Position numbers and translations under genes: made by a program | In this document: positions 1-7,960 of the stretch, piece by piece | Layout of the letters: the number at the start of each line of letters is the position of its first letter | Position numbering within the stretch: position 1 is the first letter of the stretch | From: an uncultured Lachnospiraceae bacterium | GTDB taxonomy: Bacteria > Bacillota > Clostridia > Lachnospirales > Lachnospiraceae | DNA length: 21,739 bases | Assembly: GCA_910583965.1 (NCBI GenBank) | Contig: CAJUAE010000051.1 | Span: 1-21,739 of the forward strand | Reading direction: 5' to 3' | Notes under the pieces: generated by a model | Database searches by the model: none | What the model saw: only the letters and a program-made list of their open reading frames with translations | Told to the model about the DNA's origin: nothing

Positions 1-1074
1 GGTTATAAGGTATCTTTAACAGAATACCTTTTGACCCTCAAATCATATAATAGAAAGGGCATTGAGCGGAGTACCAACAGAAAATATCTCAAAAAAATGT
101 ATTTTACATTAGGGAGTAATTTTGTTGATTTTTGTGAATATCCAAATAGAATTGCTGATAACACAATTACAAGAATGTCCGCAGATATGATAAAAAAAGG
201 ATTGGATTACTGTTTGGAGCATTTTTTTTCACCTGTTTTTTTACATCCTGTAGACGAGTTAAATCATGATTTATTCTATTTTGGAAATGAATATAGAATT
301 TCACATATCGTTTCTTTAAAATTCTATGAGCAGACCAAGAACTATCGAGATGTGATGTATATTGTTGATAGGCATACAATAGAATTGTTACATGATGATT
401 TGCCGTATGTAGTATTAAATTTGTCATGGGAAGATGTAAGTAAGCTTTCGGAATATGCTATCAAAGTATTTGCTCATACAAATAGGATTAACCTTAACAT
501 GCAGGGAAGCGCTAATTCGGAGAGTTTGAAACTATATGAGAATGAGTTGATGAGAATTAACAAGTACCTTGTTAGTTGCTGGGTAGAAAACATAATAGCA
601 CCAAAAGAATTTAACAAGATTACAGATATATTTTTTGCGGAAAAACAAGACGCATGTGGGGCAGGAGTAAGGGATTTTACAATTGGTGCAGATGGTAAGT
701 ATTATGTTTGTCCTTTTTATTATATAAAAGGGATTGATTTAATTGAAGAACGTGCGGGGAAATTATTGGTGAAAAATCAAAGGCTGCATACCTTAGAGTA
801 TTCCCCATTGTGTAATTTGTGTGATGCACGGCATTGTGTCAGATGTTCTATTACCAATGCAGAAGGAACAGGAGAGGTTAATGTTCCACCTTCTTATAAG
901 TGCTATCCGTCGCTGGTTGAATATAATAATTCTGTAATATTTCGAAAAATGATAGAAGAAAATTGTCCGAATATCCGACTTAGAGAAATAGAAAAGTTGG
1001 AATACACTAGTGTTTTTGAAAAATACGAAAGCATAAATAAGTGTGATATTGGATTTCATATTACGAATAATTAA
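1..1074 (+). CDS. CXXX repeat peptide maturase, 5' end outside window
   Basis: The reading frame is open from base 1, so the true start lies upstream and the 357 visible residues are a C-terminal part. The C-terminal third has a SPASM-like cysteine set: DACGAG, YVCPFYY, CNLCDARHCVRC and YKCYP, at about residues 219-311 of the visible part. This matches the proteins named CXXX repeat peptide maturase, and the 54-residue precursor at 3183 fits. The visible part has no CxxxCxxC. Where the first barrel strand of a radical SAM enzyme would be (TLGSNFVDFCEYP, about residues 36-48) only one Cys remains, so the barrel looks degenerate. The next gene starts 17 bp downstream. The role in modifying the cysteine-rich peptide is inferred from family and context; the chemistry is unknown. 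A true radical SAM motif could still lie in the missing N-terminus, but the spacing argues against it. Confidence 0.75.
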   Translation, partial: GYKVSLTEYLLTLKSYNRKGIERSTNRKYLKKMYFTLGSNFVDFCEYPNRIADNTITRMSADMIKKGLDYCLEHFFSPVFLHPVDELNHDLFYFGNEYRISHIVSLKFYEQTKNYRDVMYIVDRHTIELLHDDLPYVVLNLSWEDVSKLSEYAIKVFAHTNRINLNMQGSANSESLKLYENELMRINKYLVSCWVENIIAPKEFNKITDIFFAEKQDACGAGVRDFTIGADGKYYVCPFYYIKGIDLIEERAGKLLVKNQRLHTLEYSPLCNLCDARHCVRCSITNAEGTGEVNVPPSYKCYPSLVEYNNSVIFRKMIEENCPNIRLREIEKLEYTSVFEKYESINKCDIGFHITNN

Positions 1075-1091
1075 ATTGGAGGAAAATGACA

Positions 1092-1391
1092 ATGAGAGAT
1101 GTATATTTATCTGATTCAGAAGTGGCAGAGTTTAAAACAGTAAATGAAAAAAGAAATGCATTACGCAGTCTGGTTTTTGTTTGCGAGAATAATCCGTTAG
1201 TGTACAATCAGAGCTTATATAATAAGTTTATTGAGGATTATCGCAATGTAGAGGAACAGTACAATAATTTATGGCAGGCTGTATCGGAAAAGTATGGAAT
1301 TGAAGAAGTGCCGGGATATATTTTTAATTTGGAATTTTCAACTAAGAAAGTATCGTTAGTTCCAAATACGAACGAAGAGGTAGTGGTTTGA
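1092..1391 (+). CDS. CXXX repeat peptide modification system small protein
   Basis: A 99-residue soluble, acidic protein beginning MRDVYLSDSEVAEF. GGAGG at 1078-1082 is nine bases from the ATG at 1092 but only three from the ATG at 1086, so 1092 is the better start. There is no signal peptide, membrane segment or cysteine cluster; the only Cys is in the VFVCENN segment. Size and position between maturase and exporter match the small modification-system protein that accompanies CXXX peptides. It may be a precursor-recognition or partner protein, but no catalytic motif is visible and that role is inference. It ends TTTGA, overlapping the TTG start of the ABC gene by four bases, so the two are probably translationally coupled. 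Confidence 0.65.
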   Translation: MRDVYLSDSEVAEFKTVNEKRNALRSLVFVCENNPLVYNQSLYNKFIEDYRNVEEQYNNLWQAVSEKYGIEEVPGYIFNLEFSTKKVSLVPNTNEEVVV

Positions 1392-3100
1392 AAAAAAAAT
1401 GTAAGGTTTTAATTGATTCACTTTCTTATGTCAAAGGATTCAAGTGGTTATTTGTTCCTTTTTTGGGATTTATTTGTTTGGGTATTGTATTAAGCAACAT
1501 ATCCCCTATTGTGTATGGAAAAATGATAGATGCAATAGCTGATAAAAATATAGATAAAATACATTTATTTATACTTTCTTTTGGAGTTATTTCGGTTGCA
1601 ATAATTATTTTGTCTATATTGGAAACATATTGTGCTTCAATTATTGGTGACAAAATAGTAATTGCATATCAAAAGAAATATTATAAAAAGTTTCTAATGA
1701 CGCAAATGGCATACTTAAGCAAGCATGATTTGGGAATATTTATATCCAATTTGACCTCTGATATTGGTGTTATTGTTAATTATAACATAGAAATTATTTC
1801 AACATTTATATACCTAATACTAAATCTTGTCATTCCTATAACATTAATTTTTTATATTAATGTAAATATGGCGTTTGTTGCAATGTTAATTTTACCAATC
1901 TATATTTTCTCTTACTATCTTTTTAAAAATAAGGTAAAAGAATATTATAGAAGAGTTAAAACATTGGATGATAGATATTATTCTATGTTGACAAGCAGTG
2001 TAAGAGGAGTTTTGTCTTATAAGGCATTTCAACTTGAAAATAAAATGAGTAATTTATTTTCTAATTTAATGGATGCGTCATATGTTGCAAATAAAAAAAG
2101 AAATAAATTAAATTCAATAATAGACATAGTAAATGGAGTTACAGAAAATATTTTTTCCATAATTTTGCTATTTATTGCATCGAAATTAATATTAGGAGAT
2201 AGTTTATCGTTGGGACTTCTTATGTCTTTCAATATTTATGTATCAAGATTATTTACAGGAGTAAAGACTTTGCAGAAAATAAATTTTGATGTTCAACCTG
2301 TACTTGTTGCAATGGAAAGATTGGAAGATTTACAAAACGCACCAGTTGATGATTATGGAAGCGTAATAAGTAGTATTGATATAAGAAATACTTTAGTAAA
2401 GATGGATAAAGTCTATTTCTCGTATGATGAACAAGTGGTATTACAAGGTTTGGATTTGGCAATATATGAAAAAGGGTTTTATTCAATTGTAGGAGAAAAT
2501 GGTTCGGGAAAAACTACAATATTCAAAATTTTAATGGGATTATACAAGAGTGATAGTGGTGAAGTTTCCATTTTTGCCCAAAACTATAATGATTTAACCA
2601 CTGATTATATAAGAAGTCATTTTACATATATTGAAAAAGAAACTTTTTTCATTCATGATACAATTTTTGAAAATATGCGACTGTATAATGAGAAATCAAT
2701 GGGAGAGGTAAAAGAGGCGTGTCGTAAAGTTGGATTATTAGATTTTATACAACAGCTTCCTGATAAGTTTGAAACAATTTTGGAGCCGGATACATTATTA
2801 TTTTCAAGTGGAATGAAACAAAAGTTCAATTTTGTTAGAGCAATTTTACACCCAGCCCCTATTATGCTGTTTGATGAAATAACATCTGATCTGGATGGAA
2901 ATTCTGAGAAAAATCTAGTCAATACGTTAAAAGATTTAGGAAAAAATAGTGTTGTTATTTCAGTTAGTCATAGAGTTCATGCAGTTCAAAATAGTGATAA
3001 AATTTTTGTGCTGGATCAGGGACGTATAGTGGATCAAGGAAATTGGGGTTATCTGATTGAAAATTGTCCATTAGTGAAATCTCTTTTCCAAAATGTCTAA
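1388..3100 (+). CDS. ABC half-transporter, probable CXXX peptide exporter
   Basis: A 570-residue ABC exporter half-molecule. About residues 1-310 hold the membrane domain, with hydrophobic segments near 20-40, 55-75, 135-180 and 250-285. The nucleotide-binding domain follows, with Walker A GENGSGKT at 369-376, Walker B IMLFDE, D-loop SDLD and switch histidine SVSHR. The signature is SSGMKQK rather than LSGGQ, a tolerated variant. There is no N-terminal C39 peptidase domain, so it should export but not cleave its cargo. The start is TTG at 1388, overlapping the upstream stop; AGAGG lies just upstream and no in-frame ATG is nearby. The gene is strikingly AT-rich. Its place between the modification protein and the peptide gene supports peptide export, probably as a homodimer. 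A self-immunity role is possible too. Confidence 0.82.
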   Translation: MKKKCKVLIDSLSYVKGFKWLFVPFLGFICLGIVLSNISPIVYGKMIDAIADKNIDKIHLFILSFGVISVAIIILSILETYCASIIGDKIVIAYQKKYYKKFLMTQMAYLSKHDLGIFISNLTSDIGVIVNYNIEIISTFIYLILNLVIPITLIFYINVNMAFVAMLILPIYIFSYYLFKNKVKEYYRRVKTLDDRYYSMLTSSVRGVLSYKAFQLENKMSNLFSNLMDASYVANKKRNKLNSIIDIVNGVTENIFSIILLFIASKLILGDSLSLGLLMSFNIYVSRLFTGVKTLQKINFDVQPVLVAMERLEDLQNAPVDDYGSVISSIDIRNTLVKMDKVYFSYDEQVVLQGLDLAIYEKGFYSIVGENGSGKTTIFKILMGLYKSDSGEVSIFAQNYNDLTTDYIRSHFTYIEKETFFIHDTIFENMRLYNEKSMGEVKEACRKVGLLDFIQQLPDKFETILEPDTLLFSSGMKQKFNFVRAILHPAPIMLFDEITSDLDGNSEKNLVNTLKDLGKNSVVISVSHRVHAVQNSDKIFVLDQGRIVDQGNWGYLIENCPLVKSLFQNV

Positions 3101-3122
3101 ACCAGAAGTTATATTAATGTGA

Positions 3123-3153
3123 TATTAGTATCCATATATTGGGATATCTAATA
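3123..3153 (+). promoter_or_regulatory. Imperfect hairpin between ABC gene and peptide gene
   Basis: TATTAG-TATCC (3123-3133) pairs with GGATA-t-CTAATA (3142-3153), an 11-bp stem with one bulged T and a loop of about 8. No T-run follows, so it is not a classical terminator. Its position 30 bp before the peptide start suggests an mRNA processing or stabilising site that would give the peptide its own short transcript. That role is inference. Confidence 0.4.
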
Positions 3154-3182
3154 AATATTATTATAGGAAGGAGAAGTGCTTT

Positions 3183-3347
3183 ATGAATTACGAACCTAAA
3201 ATCAGTGCAGGAGCAGGTGTTGCTCAGCCTTTGGGTTGCTCCACGTGTTATGGTAGCTGTACAGGCTATTGTAAAGGTGGTTGCTACAAGGGATGCTATG
3301 GTGATTGTGCAGGATCATGCAAGAACACAAATGCAGGCGGTAAGTAA
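3183..3347 (+). CDS. CXXX repeat precursor peptide (54 aa)
   Basis: A 54-residue peptide. An 18-residue cysteine-free leader ends in GVAQPLG. The core has Cys at 19, 22, 26, 30, 34, 38, 42 and 46: one CxxC, then seven cysteines exactly four apart, with Gly, Tyr, Ser and Lys between them. The C-terminal tail is KNTNAGGK. AGGAAGGAG at 3166-3174 gives a strong ribosome site. The exact four-residue period is the hallmark of CXXX-repeat peptides, and the maturase, helper and exporter upstream fit. On a helix the cysteines would form a stripe drifting slowly around it, suitable for thioether or metal-linked modification. The final product and its activity are unknown. There is no double-glycine leader site. 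The gene is last in the locus, followed by a hairpin terminator. Confidence 0.88.
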   Translation: MNYEPKISAGAGVAQPLGCSTCYGSCTGYCKGGCYKGCYGDCAGSCKNTNAGGK

Positions 3348-3370
3348 GAGCTGATCAGTGTGTCAATCGG

Positions 3371-3410
3371 AGAGGAGAAGGCTATAGTAATATAGTCTTC
3401 TCTATTTCTT
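3371..3410 (+). terminator. Terminator after the peptide gene
   Basis: GAGAAGGCTATA (3375-3386), loop GTAA, TATAGTCTTCTC (3391-3402) form a 12-bp stem with one G-T pair, followed by a T-rich but interrupted tail. It closes the CXXX locus. Confidence 0.75.
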
Positions 3411-3839
3411 TGTGTAAAAATAAATGGTAGTAACGATATATCTGCTTTGGGGATCATTCTACATAAATTTAAAATAAAATTTTTCTATATCAGTATAGAT
3501 GATTTTACAAATTCTGTTAATACATAATGCGTTGTATATTTTTTAACTTTGTTGCTTGTTTTTAATTGTTTGACTACATATAATTAAAGTTGATAAAACT
3601 TTAGTAAGAGATGAGCGAAAGTGCTGAAGTATCTATTTCCGTTATAAAATATTGAGAACATATGAAATTTGGGAATTATAAGTTCGGAATCTATGTAAAA
3701 AATACATACTTAGTATAACGTTTGCTAATCAACTGGACTATATTTCATTTAGAAAAGCTGATAAATACTGCATTTTTAAAGCGTAGTTATTTTGAAAATG
3801 CTGTGTTAGTGTGGAAAAATTGATAAAAGATATAAAAAA
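3411..3839. other. AT-rich gap without a gene
   Basis: About 430 bases, very AT-rich, between the peptide terminator and the two-component promoter. No ORF has a convincing ribosome site, and I see no strong hairpin or repeat. It may be a seam between two acquired segments. Confidence 0.5.
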
Positions 3840-3879
3840 TTTAAATCTACACAATAGATTCAAATTACTATGTTACATT
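3840..3879 (+). promoter_or_regulatory. Two-component promoter with shared operator
   Basis: AATAGATTCAAATTA (3853-3867) recurs as AATAGATTCAAGTTA at 6034-6048 before the lipoprotein gene. Six bases after each copy comes a -10-like hexamer, TACATT here (3874-3879). At this site the motif is also half of an inverted repeat, TTTAAATCTA-cacaa-TAGATTCAAA (3840-3864). It is a plausible binding site for the response regulator encoded just downstream, giving autoregulation. This is inferred from sequence sharing only. Confidence 0.55.
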
Positions 3880-3898
3880 TACGATTAGGAGGTGCGCT

Positions 3899-4570
3899 AT
3901 GAATAAAATTTTAATTGTTGAGGACGATTTATCTATACAGGCTTTACTGCATGATTTTATACAGGAAGCCGGATATAGTGTTGTATTGGCTTCTGACGGT
4001 GTGGAAGCCCTTGCAAAGTATTCCGAACAGAGCTTTGATTTGATATTGCTTGATATTATGCTTCCCAAAATTGACGGTTTTGGCGTTTGCGAAGTTATCC
4101 GGCAAAAATCAGATGTGCCTATTATCATGCTTACGGCATTAGACGACGAGGGAAACCAACTTAAAGGCTTAGATTTACAGGCTGATGATTATATCACGAA
4201 GCCGTTTTCTATGCCTGTACTGTTGCGGAAAATCGCCGCTGTCCTACGCCGTTCATCAAAGCAGAATGATATTCCGCAGACCATGAGCTATAAGGATTTA
4301 ACACTGGATTTAGAGGGGTACAAGGTTTATACAAAGGAAGAAAGCATTGATTTAACGCCCCGCGAGTTTGAAATACTGCGGGAACTGCTGATACACAAAG
4401 GCAGAATTTTAACGCGGCAAAATCTGTTACAGACACTTTGGAAGTATGAGTTTTTCGGGGAAGAACGGATTGTTGACACACACATAAAGAACTTACGGAA
4501 AAAACTTGGTGCTGCTGACTACATAGAAACGATTAGAGGGGTGGGATATAGAATTGATAAAGAAGATTAA
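3899..4570 (+). CDS. OmpR/PhoB-family response regulator
   Basis: A 223-residue DNA-binding response regulator. The receiver domain covers about residues 1-115, with acidic pair D9-D10, phospho-acceptor D52 in LLDIMLP, a Thr in IIMLTALDD and the conserved Lys in DDYITKPF. The C-terminal winged helix covers about 128-220, with LTPREFEILRELL and VDTHIKNLRKKLG followed by RGVGYRI. AGGAGG lies eight bases before the ATG. The gene overlaps the histidine kinase gene by 17 bases, so the two are co-translated. It resembles VanR/BceR-like regulators in general build, but nothing shows a specific signal. Probable targets are its own promoter and the lipoprotein promoter at 6034. Codon use is less AT-biased than in the CXXX genes upstream. 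Confidence 0.93.
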   Translation: MNKILIVEDDLSIQALLHDFIQEAGYSVVLASDGVEALAKYSEQSFDLILLDIMLPKIDGFGVCEVIRQKSDVPIIMLTALDDEGNQLKGLDLQADDYITKPFSMPVLLRKIAAVLRRSSKQNDIPQTMSYKDLTLDLEGYKVYTKEESIDLTPREFEILRELLIHKGRILTRQNLLQTLWKYEFFGEERIVDTHIKNLRKKLGAADYIETIRGVGYRIDKED

Positions 4571-5957
4571 AAGTAAATTGTCGGTAAAAGTTTTTTTGAT
4601 TACATCAATACTTATGGTGGCTTGTTGCTCTGTAACATATTTGTGTATATCCCACTTTGCCCCATATATTTATTCACATGATTTAGCGGAAGTGGAAGAA
4701 TTGGCTGATATGCTATCAGAGGAATTATCTCATATTCCTAAAGAGGAAGTACAATATTTTATTCAAGGGTATAATGATATTCTTACAAGGCAGTATGATA
4801 ATGAGTTTGCTTTTCACCTATTCCAAAACTCTGGCAAAGAAATAGCCCTGCCGGACATAAATAAATTTACTGGAAATAAAATTGATGATTATAAAAGCAC
4901 AGATACGACAGGAGAATATGAAATATCGTTTGCAGACAGCACAGAAACATATATTTTATTGCTTGCTAAAAACACTAATAAAGAAAGTCAAGTGGTTTTA
5001 GCACTTCAAAAAACGCTGCCTATATTGAGTGTTACTATTTTATTGGTATCTGTAATCGCAGCTTTTTTCTATACTTGGTATATGACAAAGCCAATTAAAA
5101 AGATAAGCAAATTATCAAAGCAAATGGCTGATATGAATTTTAGCGGTTTATGCCCTACTAACCGTACAGACGAAATAGGGGTGCTTTCTCATAGCTTAAA
5201 TGACTTATCAAAGAAACTGGCGGCTGCTCTTTCAGATTTGCAGGAAGCCAATCAAAAGTTACAAGCTGATATTGACATGGAAAGACGGCTTGAAAAACAA
5301 CGGGTAGAGTTTTTTGCGGCAGCTTCCCATGAATTAAAAACACCTATTACTATTATTAAAGGGCAGCTTCAAGGTATGCTTTATCAAGTGGGACGCTATA
5401 AAGACCGGGAAACATATCTTGCTCAATCCTTGGAAATTACAGACACTTTAGGGAAAATGGTACAGGAGCTTTTAACAATATCCAGATTAGATACTCCGGG
5501 TTATACTTGCAAAAAAAGCAATCTTAATCTTAGCAATCTCATAAATGACCGCCTTACAGCATTTGAAGATTTATTTATGCAAAAGGATTTGACGGTTGAA
5601 CAATCCATATCCCCGGAAGTTTATATATTAGGCGATATGCAACTGCTACAAAAAGCATTGGATAATCTTTTGGGAAATGCGGCGGCGTATTCGGAAGCCG
5701 GAAATCAAATAATCGTGAAGTTATGGGAAGAAAATGAAAAAGTTAATTTGACGATTGAGAATACAGGCGCACATATCCCCGACGAAGCCATTTCCAAACT
5801 GTTTGAACCTTTTTATAGGATAGACCAATCGCGAAACCGGCAAACTGGCGGCACAGGTTTAGGACTGTATATTGTAAAAACCATTCTTAACTTGCATGAA
5901 GCAAAAATTGAAGTTGCTAATACCTTGCAAGGCGTCATTGTTTCAACACAGTTTTAG
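4554..5957 (+). CDS. Sensor histidine kinase
   Basis: A 467-residue membrane kinase paired with the upstream regulator. The first TM is at about residues 12-36, followed by an extracytoplasmic sensor of about 110 residues without recognised motifs. The second TM is at about 151-175, with a HAMP linker at about 176-228. The dimerisation domain has phospho-acceptor H259 in ASHELKTP. The ATPase domain has an N box (LDNLLGNAAAYS), a weak G1 (ENTGAHIPDEA, where DxGxGI is usual) and a clear G2 (GGTGLGLYIV). The start is probably TTG at 4554, inside the regulator gene, preceded by a GGGGTGGG purine run. A hairpin terminator follows the stop. The signal sensed is unknown; the adjacent lipoprotein could modulate it or be its output. 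Confidence 0.92.
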   Translation: MIKKIKSKLSVKVFLITSILMVACCSVTYLCISHFAPYIYSHDLAEVEELADMLSEELSHIPKEEVQYFIQGYNDILTRQYDNEFAFHLFQNSGKEIALPDINKFTGNKIDDYKSTDTTGEYEISFADSTETYILLLAKNTNKESQVVLALQKTLPILSVTILLVSVIAAFFYTWYMTKPIKKISKLSKQMADMNFSGLCPTNRTDEIGVLSHSLNDLSKKLAAALSDLQEANQKLQADIDMERRLEKQRVEFFAAASHELKTPITIIKGQLQGMLYQVGRYKDRETYLAQSLEITDTLGKMVQELLTISRLDTPGYTCKKSNLNLSNLINDRLTAFEDLFMQKDLTVEQSISPEVYILGDMQLLQKALDNLLGNAAAYSEAGNQIIVKLWEENEKVNLTIENTGAHIPDEAISKLFEPFYRIDQSRNRQTGGTGLGLYIVKTILNLHEAKIEVANTLQGVIVSTQF

Positions 5958-5968
5958 GTAATATCTCA

Positions 5969-6003
5969 AAGGCGACGAGCTTTTTCAGCTTGCCGCCTTT
6001 TCT
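5969..6003 (+). terminator. Terminator after histidine kinase
   Basis: AAGGCGACGAGCT (5969-5981) pairs with AGCTTGCCGCCTT (5987-5999) around a five-base loop, followed by TTTCT. It separates the two-component operon from the lipoprotein gene. Confidence 0.75.
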
Positions 6004-6033
6004 ATCTCCACATAAAAAACATATTCAATTCAA

Positions 6034-6060
6034 AATAGATTCAAGTTAGGGCAGTATTCT
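6034..6060 (+). promoter_or_regulatory. Lipoprotein promoter with the same operator
   Basis: AATAGATTCAAGTTA (6034-6048) differs at one base from the motif at 3853, and TATTCT (6055-6060) lies at the same six-base distance as the -10-like hexamer there. A further ATTCAA at 6023-6028 may be a second half-site. The identical layout supports control by the same regulator. Confidence 0.55.
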
Positions 6061-6101
6061 TTAACTGTACCCGGAAAGGGTAACAGAAAGGAGCTTCTAC
6101 T

Positions 6102-7457
6102 ATGAAGAAATATTTAACAATCATTCTTGCAACCCTTTTTACTATGAGTGTGTTTACAGGGTGTGCAGGGCGAAACAGTTCGCCGGAACAGAGCAACGTA
6201 TCGATCACCAATTCCCCTATCGCTGCTTCGGAACCGGGGGAAATGCCGGACAATTCCTTTAGTAAAGAGGAATACCAAAAATTGTTGGCTCTGCAATTAG
6301 ACGGTTATGAGGATATGACTGTTTCAGATTATCGAAACCATATTGCAAAGTTGACAGATACGGCAGAATACAGAGATTTGTTGGAAAGGTTTTGGAAAAG
6401 CCAAATTCTCTATGGGGTGAAAGATACCGACGGAACAGCTTCATTCTTGTTTTATGTGCTGCCACTTGCAGGAGATGAATGGGAAACCCAAAATTTCAGC
6501 GAGGAAGTGAGGACTTCTAATTCAGCAGATAGCGCAAGGTTGGAATATTCATTTTCCTTAACTATTTTAGACGCTGACACGCTTACTATCCGGGAATACA
6601 ATGCTGCCCGCTTAAATGTAATAAAGGGTATGCAGGATATATTAGGCGATAAGACAGTTGAGGAATTGCAGAATACTAATTCCATATTGGCTGACATTCA
6701 AAGTGATACGGATAATCTAATTAAACAATTAAAAACAGAAAAAATGGAAATCTCCATTGAATACGCATATTTTCCGGCTCCCATACAGGGCATAGACAAA
6801 GAAAATGAGCAGACGCAAGGCAATGACGAACAGGAAACCCGTCAATATCCCAACGGAACAGAAGAAGATTATCAATCGCTGTTGGTATTGAAATCCCCAA
6901 ATTATCAGGATATGTCGATTGCTGATTTTAACAACGCTTTGCTGACATGGGTAAATGAGAACCGAGAAAGAGCTGAAAGAATTGATGAAGATACTAAATG
7001 GAATGATTTTTCGGTCACTTTGACTGAGGAGGAACTTTCCTTTATAAAATTGACGGTACTCCTGTCCGGCATGGAAAACGGAAAAACAATTCAGAGTATC
7101 TACACTGGGACAGAACCGGATAATCCTTATTATGGCGAATACCTTTCAGAAAAATTCACTAATGGAAGTAGTAATGTGGCAAGGTGTAGTTTATATTATC
7201 AATTTTCTTACAATATTTCAGAAGCGGAAACGGTTACAATCGGTGAACGTGACTGTCAAATTGAGGGCATGATAAACGCTGTACAAGCATTTTGGAACAG
7301 TACAGACGTTGAAAGCGCATTGAGAATGAGTGAGAACGATATAGTGAAGGAGCTGGAGAAAATTGCGGCAGCGTATAGTACTGAGCATATTACAATTATT
7401 ATCAACAAAGAAAAAGTTCATTGGGAGCGTATGGATGAAAGGGCATATACAAATTAA
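6102..7457 (+). CDS. Secreted lipoprotein with two internal repeats
   Basis: A 451-residue predicted lipoprotein. MKK is followed by a hydrophobic stretch and lipobox FTGC with Cys21, so the mature protein should be lipid-anchored outside the membrane. The rest is hydrophilic and acidic. It has two related halves: EEYQKLLALQLDGYEDMTV at 56-74 resembles EDYQSLLVLKSPNYQDMSI at 255-273, and each is followed by a Tyr/Phe-rich strand region and a helical EL-rich end. A low-complexity Glu/Gln linker lies at about 236-255. The ribosome site AAAGGAG is well placed. No enzyme motif is seen. The shared operator links it to the two-component system, so it is probably an output or accessory sensor. Function is unknown. 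Confidence 0.8.
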   Translation: MKKYLTIILATLFTMSVFTGCAGRNSSPEQSNVSITNSPIAASEPGEMPDNSFSKEEYQKLLALQLDGYEDMTVSDYRNHIAKLTDTAEYRDLLERFWKSQILYGVKDTDGTASFLFYVLPLAGDEWETQNFSEEVRTSNSADSARLEYSFSLTILDADTLTIREYNAARLNVIKGMQDILGDKTVEELQNTNSILADIQSDTDNLIKQLKTEKMEISIEYAYFPAPIQGIDKENEQTQGNDEQETRQYPNGTEEDYQSLLVLKSPNYQDMSIADFNNALLTWVNENRERAERIDEDTKWNDFSVTLTEEELSFIKLTVLLSGMENGKTIQSIYTGTEPDNPYYGEYLSEKFTNGSSNVARCSLYYQFSYNISEAETVTIGERDCQIEGMINAVQAFWNSTDVESALRMSENDIVKELEKIAAAYSTEHITIIINKEKVHWERMDERAYTN

Positions 7458-7560
7458 TTAATGAAATTATTTTTGTTATAGATATGAGCAAATAATTCAA
7501 AGTCTTTATCGTGTGTGGAACAATATCAAAACAAAGACACTTTTATACACTGATTTTTAT

Positions 7561-7598
7561 ACGGCGGCTTTTGAAAAATCAAAGCCGTCGTTTCTTTT
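7561..7598 (+). terminator. Terminator after lipoprotein gene
   Basis: ACGGCGGCTTT (7561-7571) and AAAGCCGTCGT (7581-7591) form an 11-bp stem with one G-T pair, followed by TTTCTTTT. It lies between convergent genes and could also act weakly on the minus strand. Confidence 0.85.
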
Positions 7599-7824
7599 AA
7601 TGAAGATCTGGAGGGATATACTCTAGCAAATCTGCAATAGAGCAATCCAATGTTCGGCATATCCGCACAAGTACATCTGTATCCAATCGTGTAATGGTAT
7701 TGTTGATATACCCGTTTAGTTGAGAGCGTTGAATTTCTGCTTTCTGACAGAATTTGTTTTTGCTTAGACCAGATGCTTCAAGTAGCTGACCTAAGTGAAT
7801 TTTAATACTTCCGTTTTGGTTCAA
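7597..7824 (-). CDS. Small XRE/Cro-type helix-turn-helix regulator
   Basis: A 75-residue Cro/CI-type DNA-binding protein with little outside the HTH domain. It runs LGQLLEASGLSKNKFCQKA (first helices), then IQRSQLNGYIN (recognition region), and ends LDTDVLVRICRTLDCSIADLLEY, the usual final helices. The frame extends to an ATG at 7890, but that codon has no ribosome site. A TTG at 7822-7824 has AAGG seven bases upstream and gives the normal length for this family, so I prefer it. The gene diverges from the small gene at 7961; the shared spacer is the likely operator. It may repress the downstream radical SAM locus, by position only. Confidence 0.75.
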   Translation of the reverse strand: MNQNGSIKIHLGQLLEASGLSKNKFCQKAEIQRSQLNGYINNTITRLDTDVLVRICRTLDCSIADLLEYIPPDLH

Positions 7825-7960
7825 TTTATTACCTTGTCGAGTAATGTTATAATATGTAGACACAAAATAGTTTACTAAATCAGTATACATTAGTTAGAAT
7901 TAACATATCAGTTGTAAGAAATTAACGATAAGAAGTTATAGTACCTAAAAGGAGAAGATC

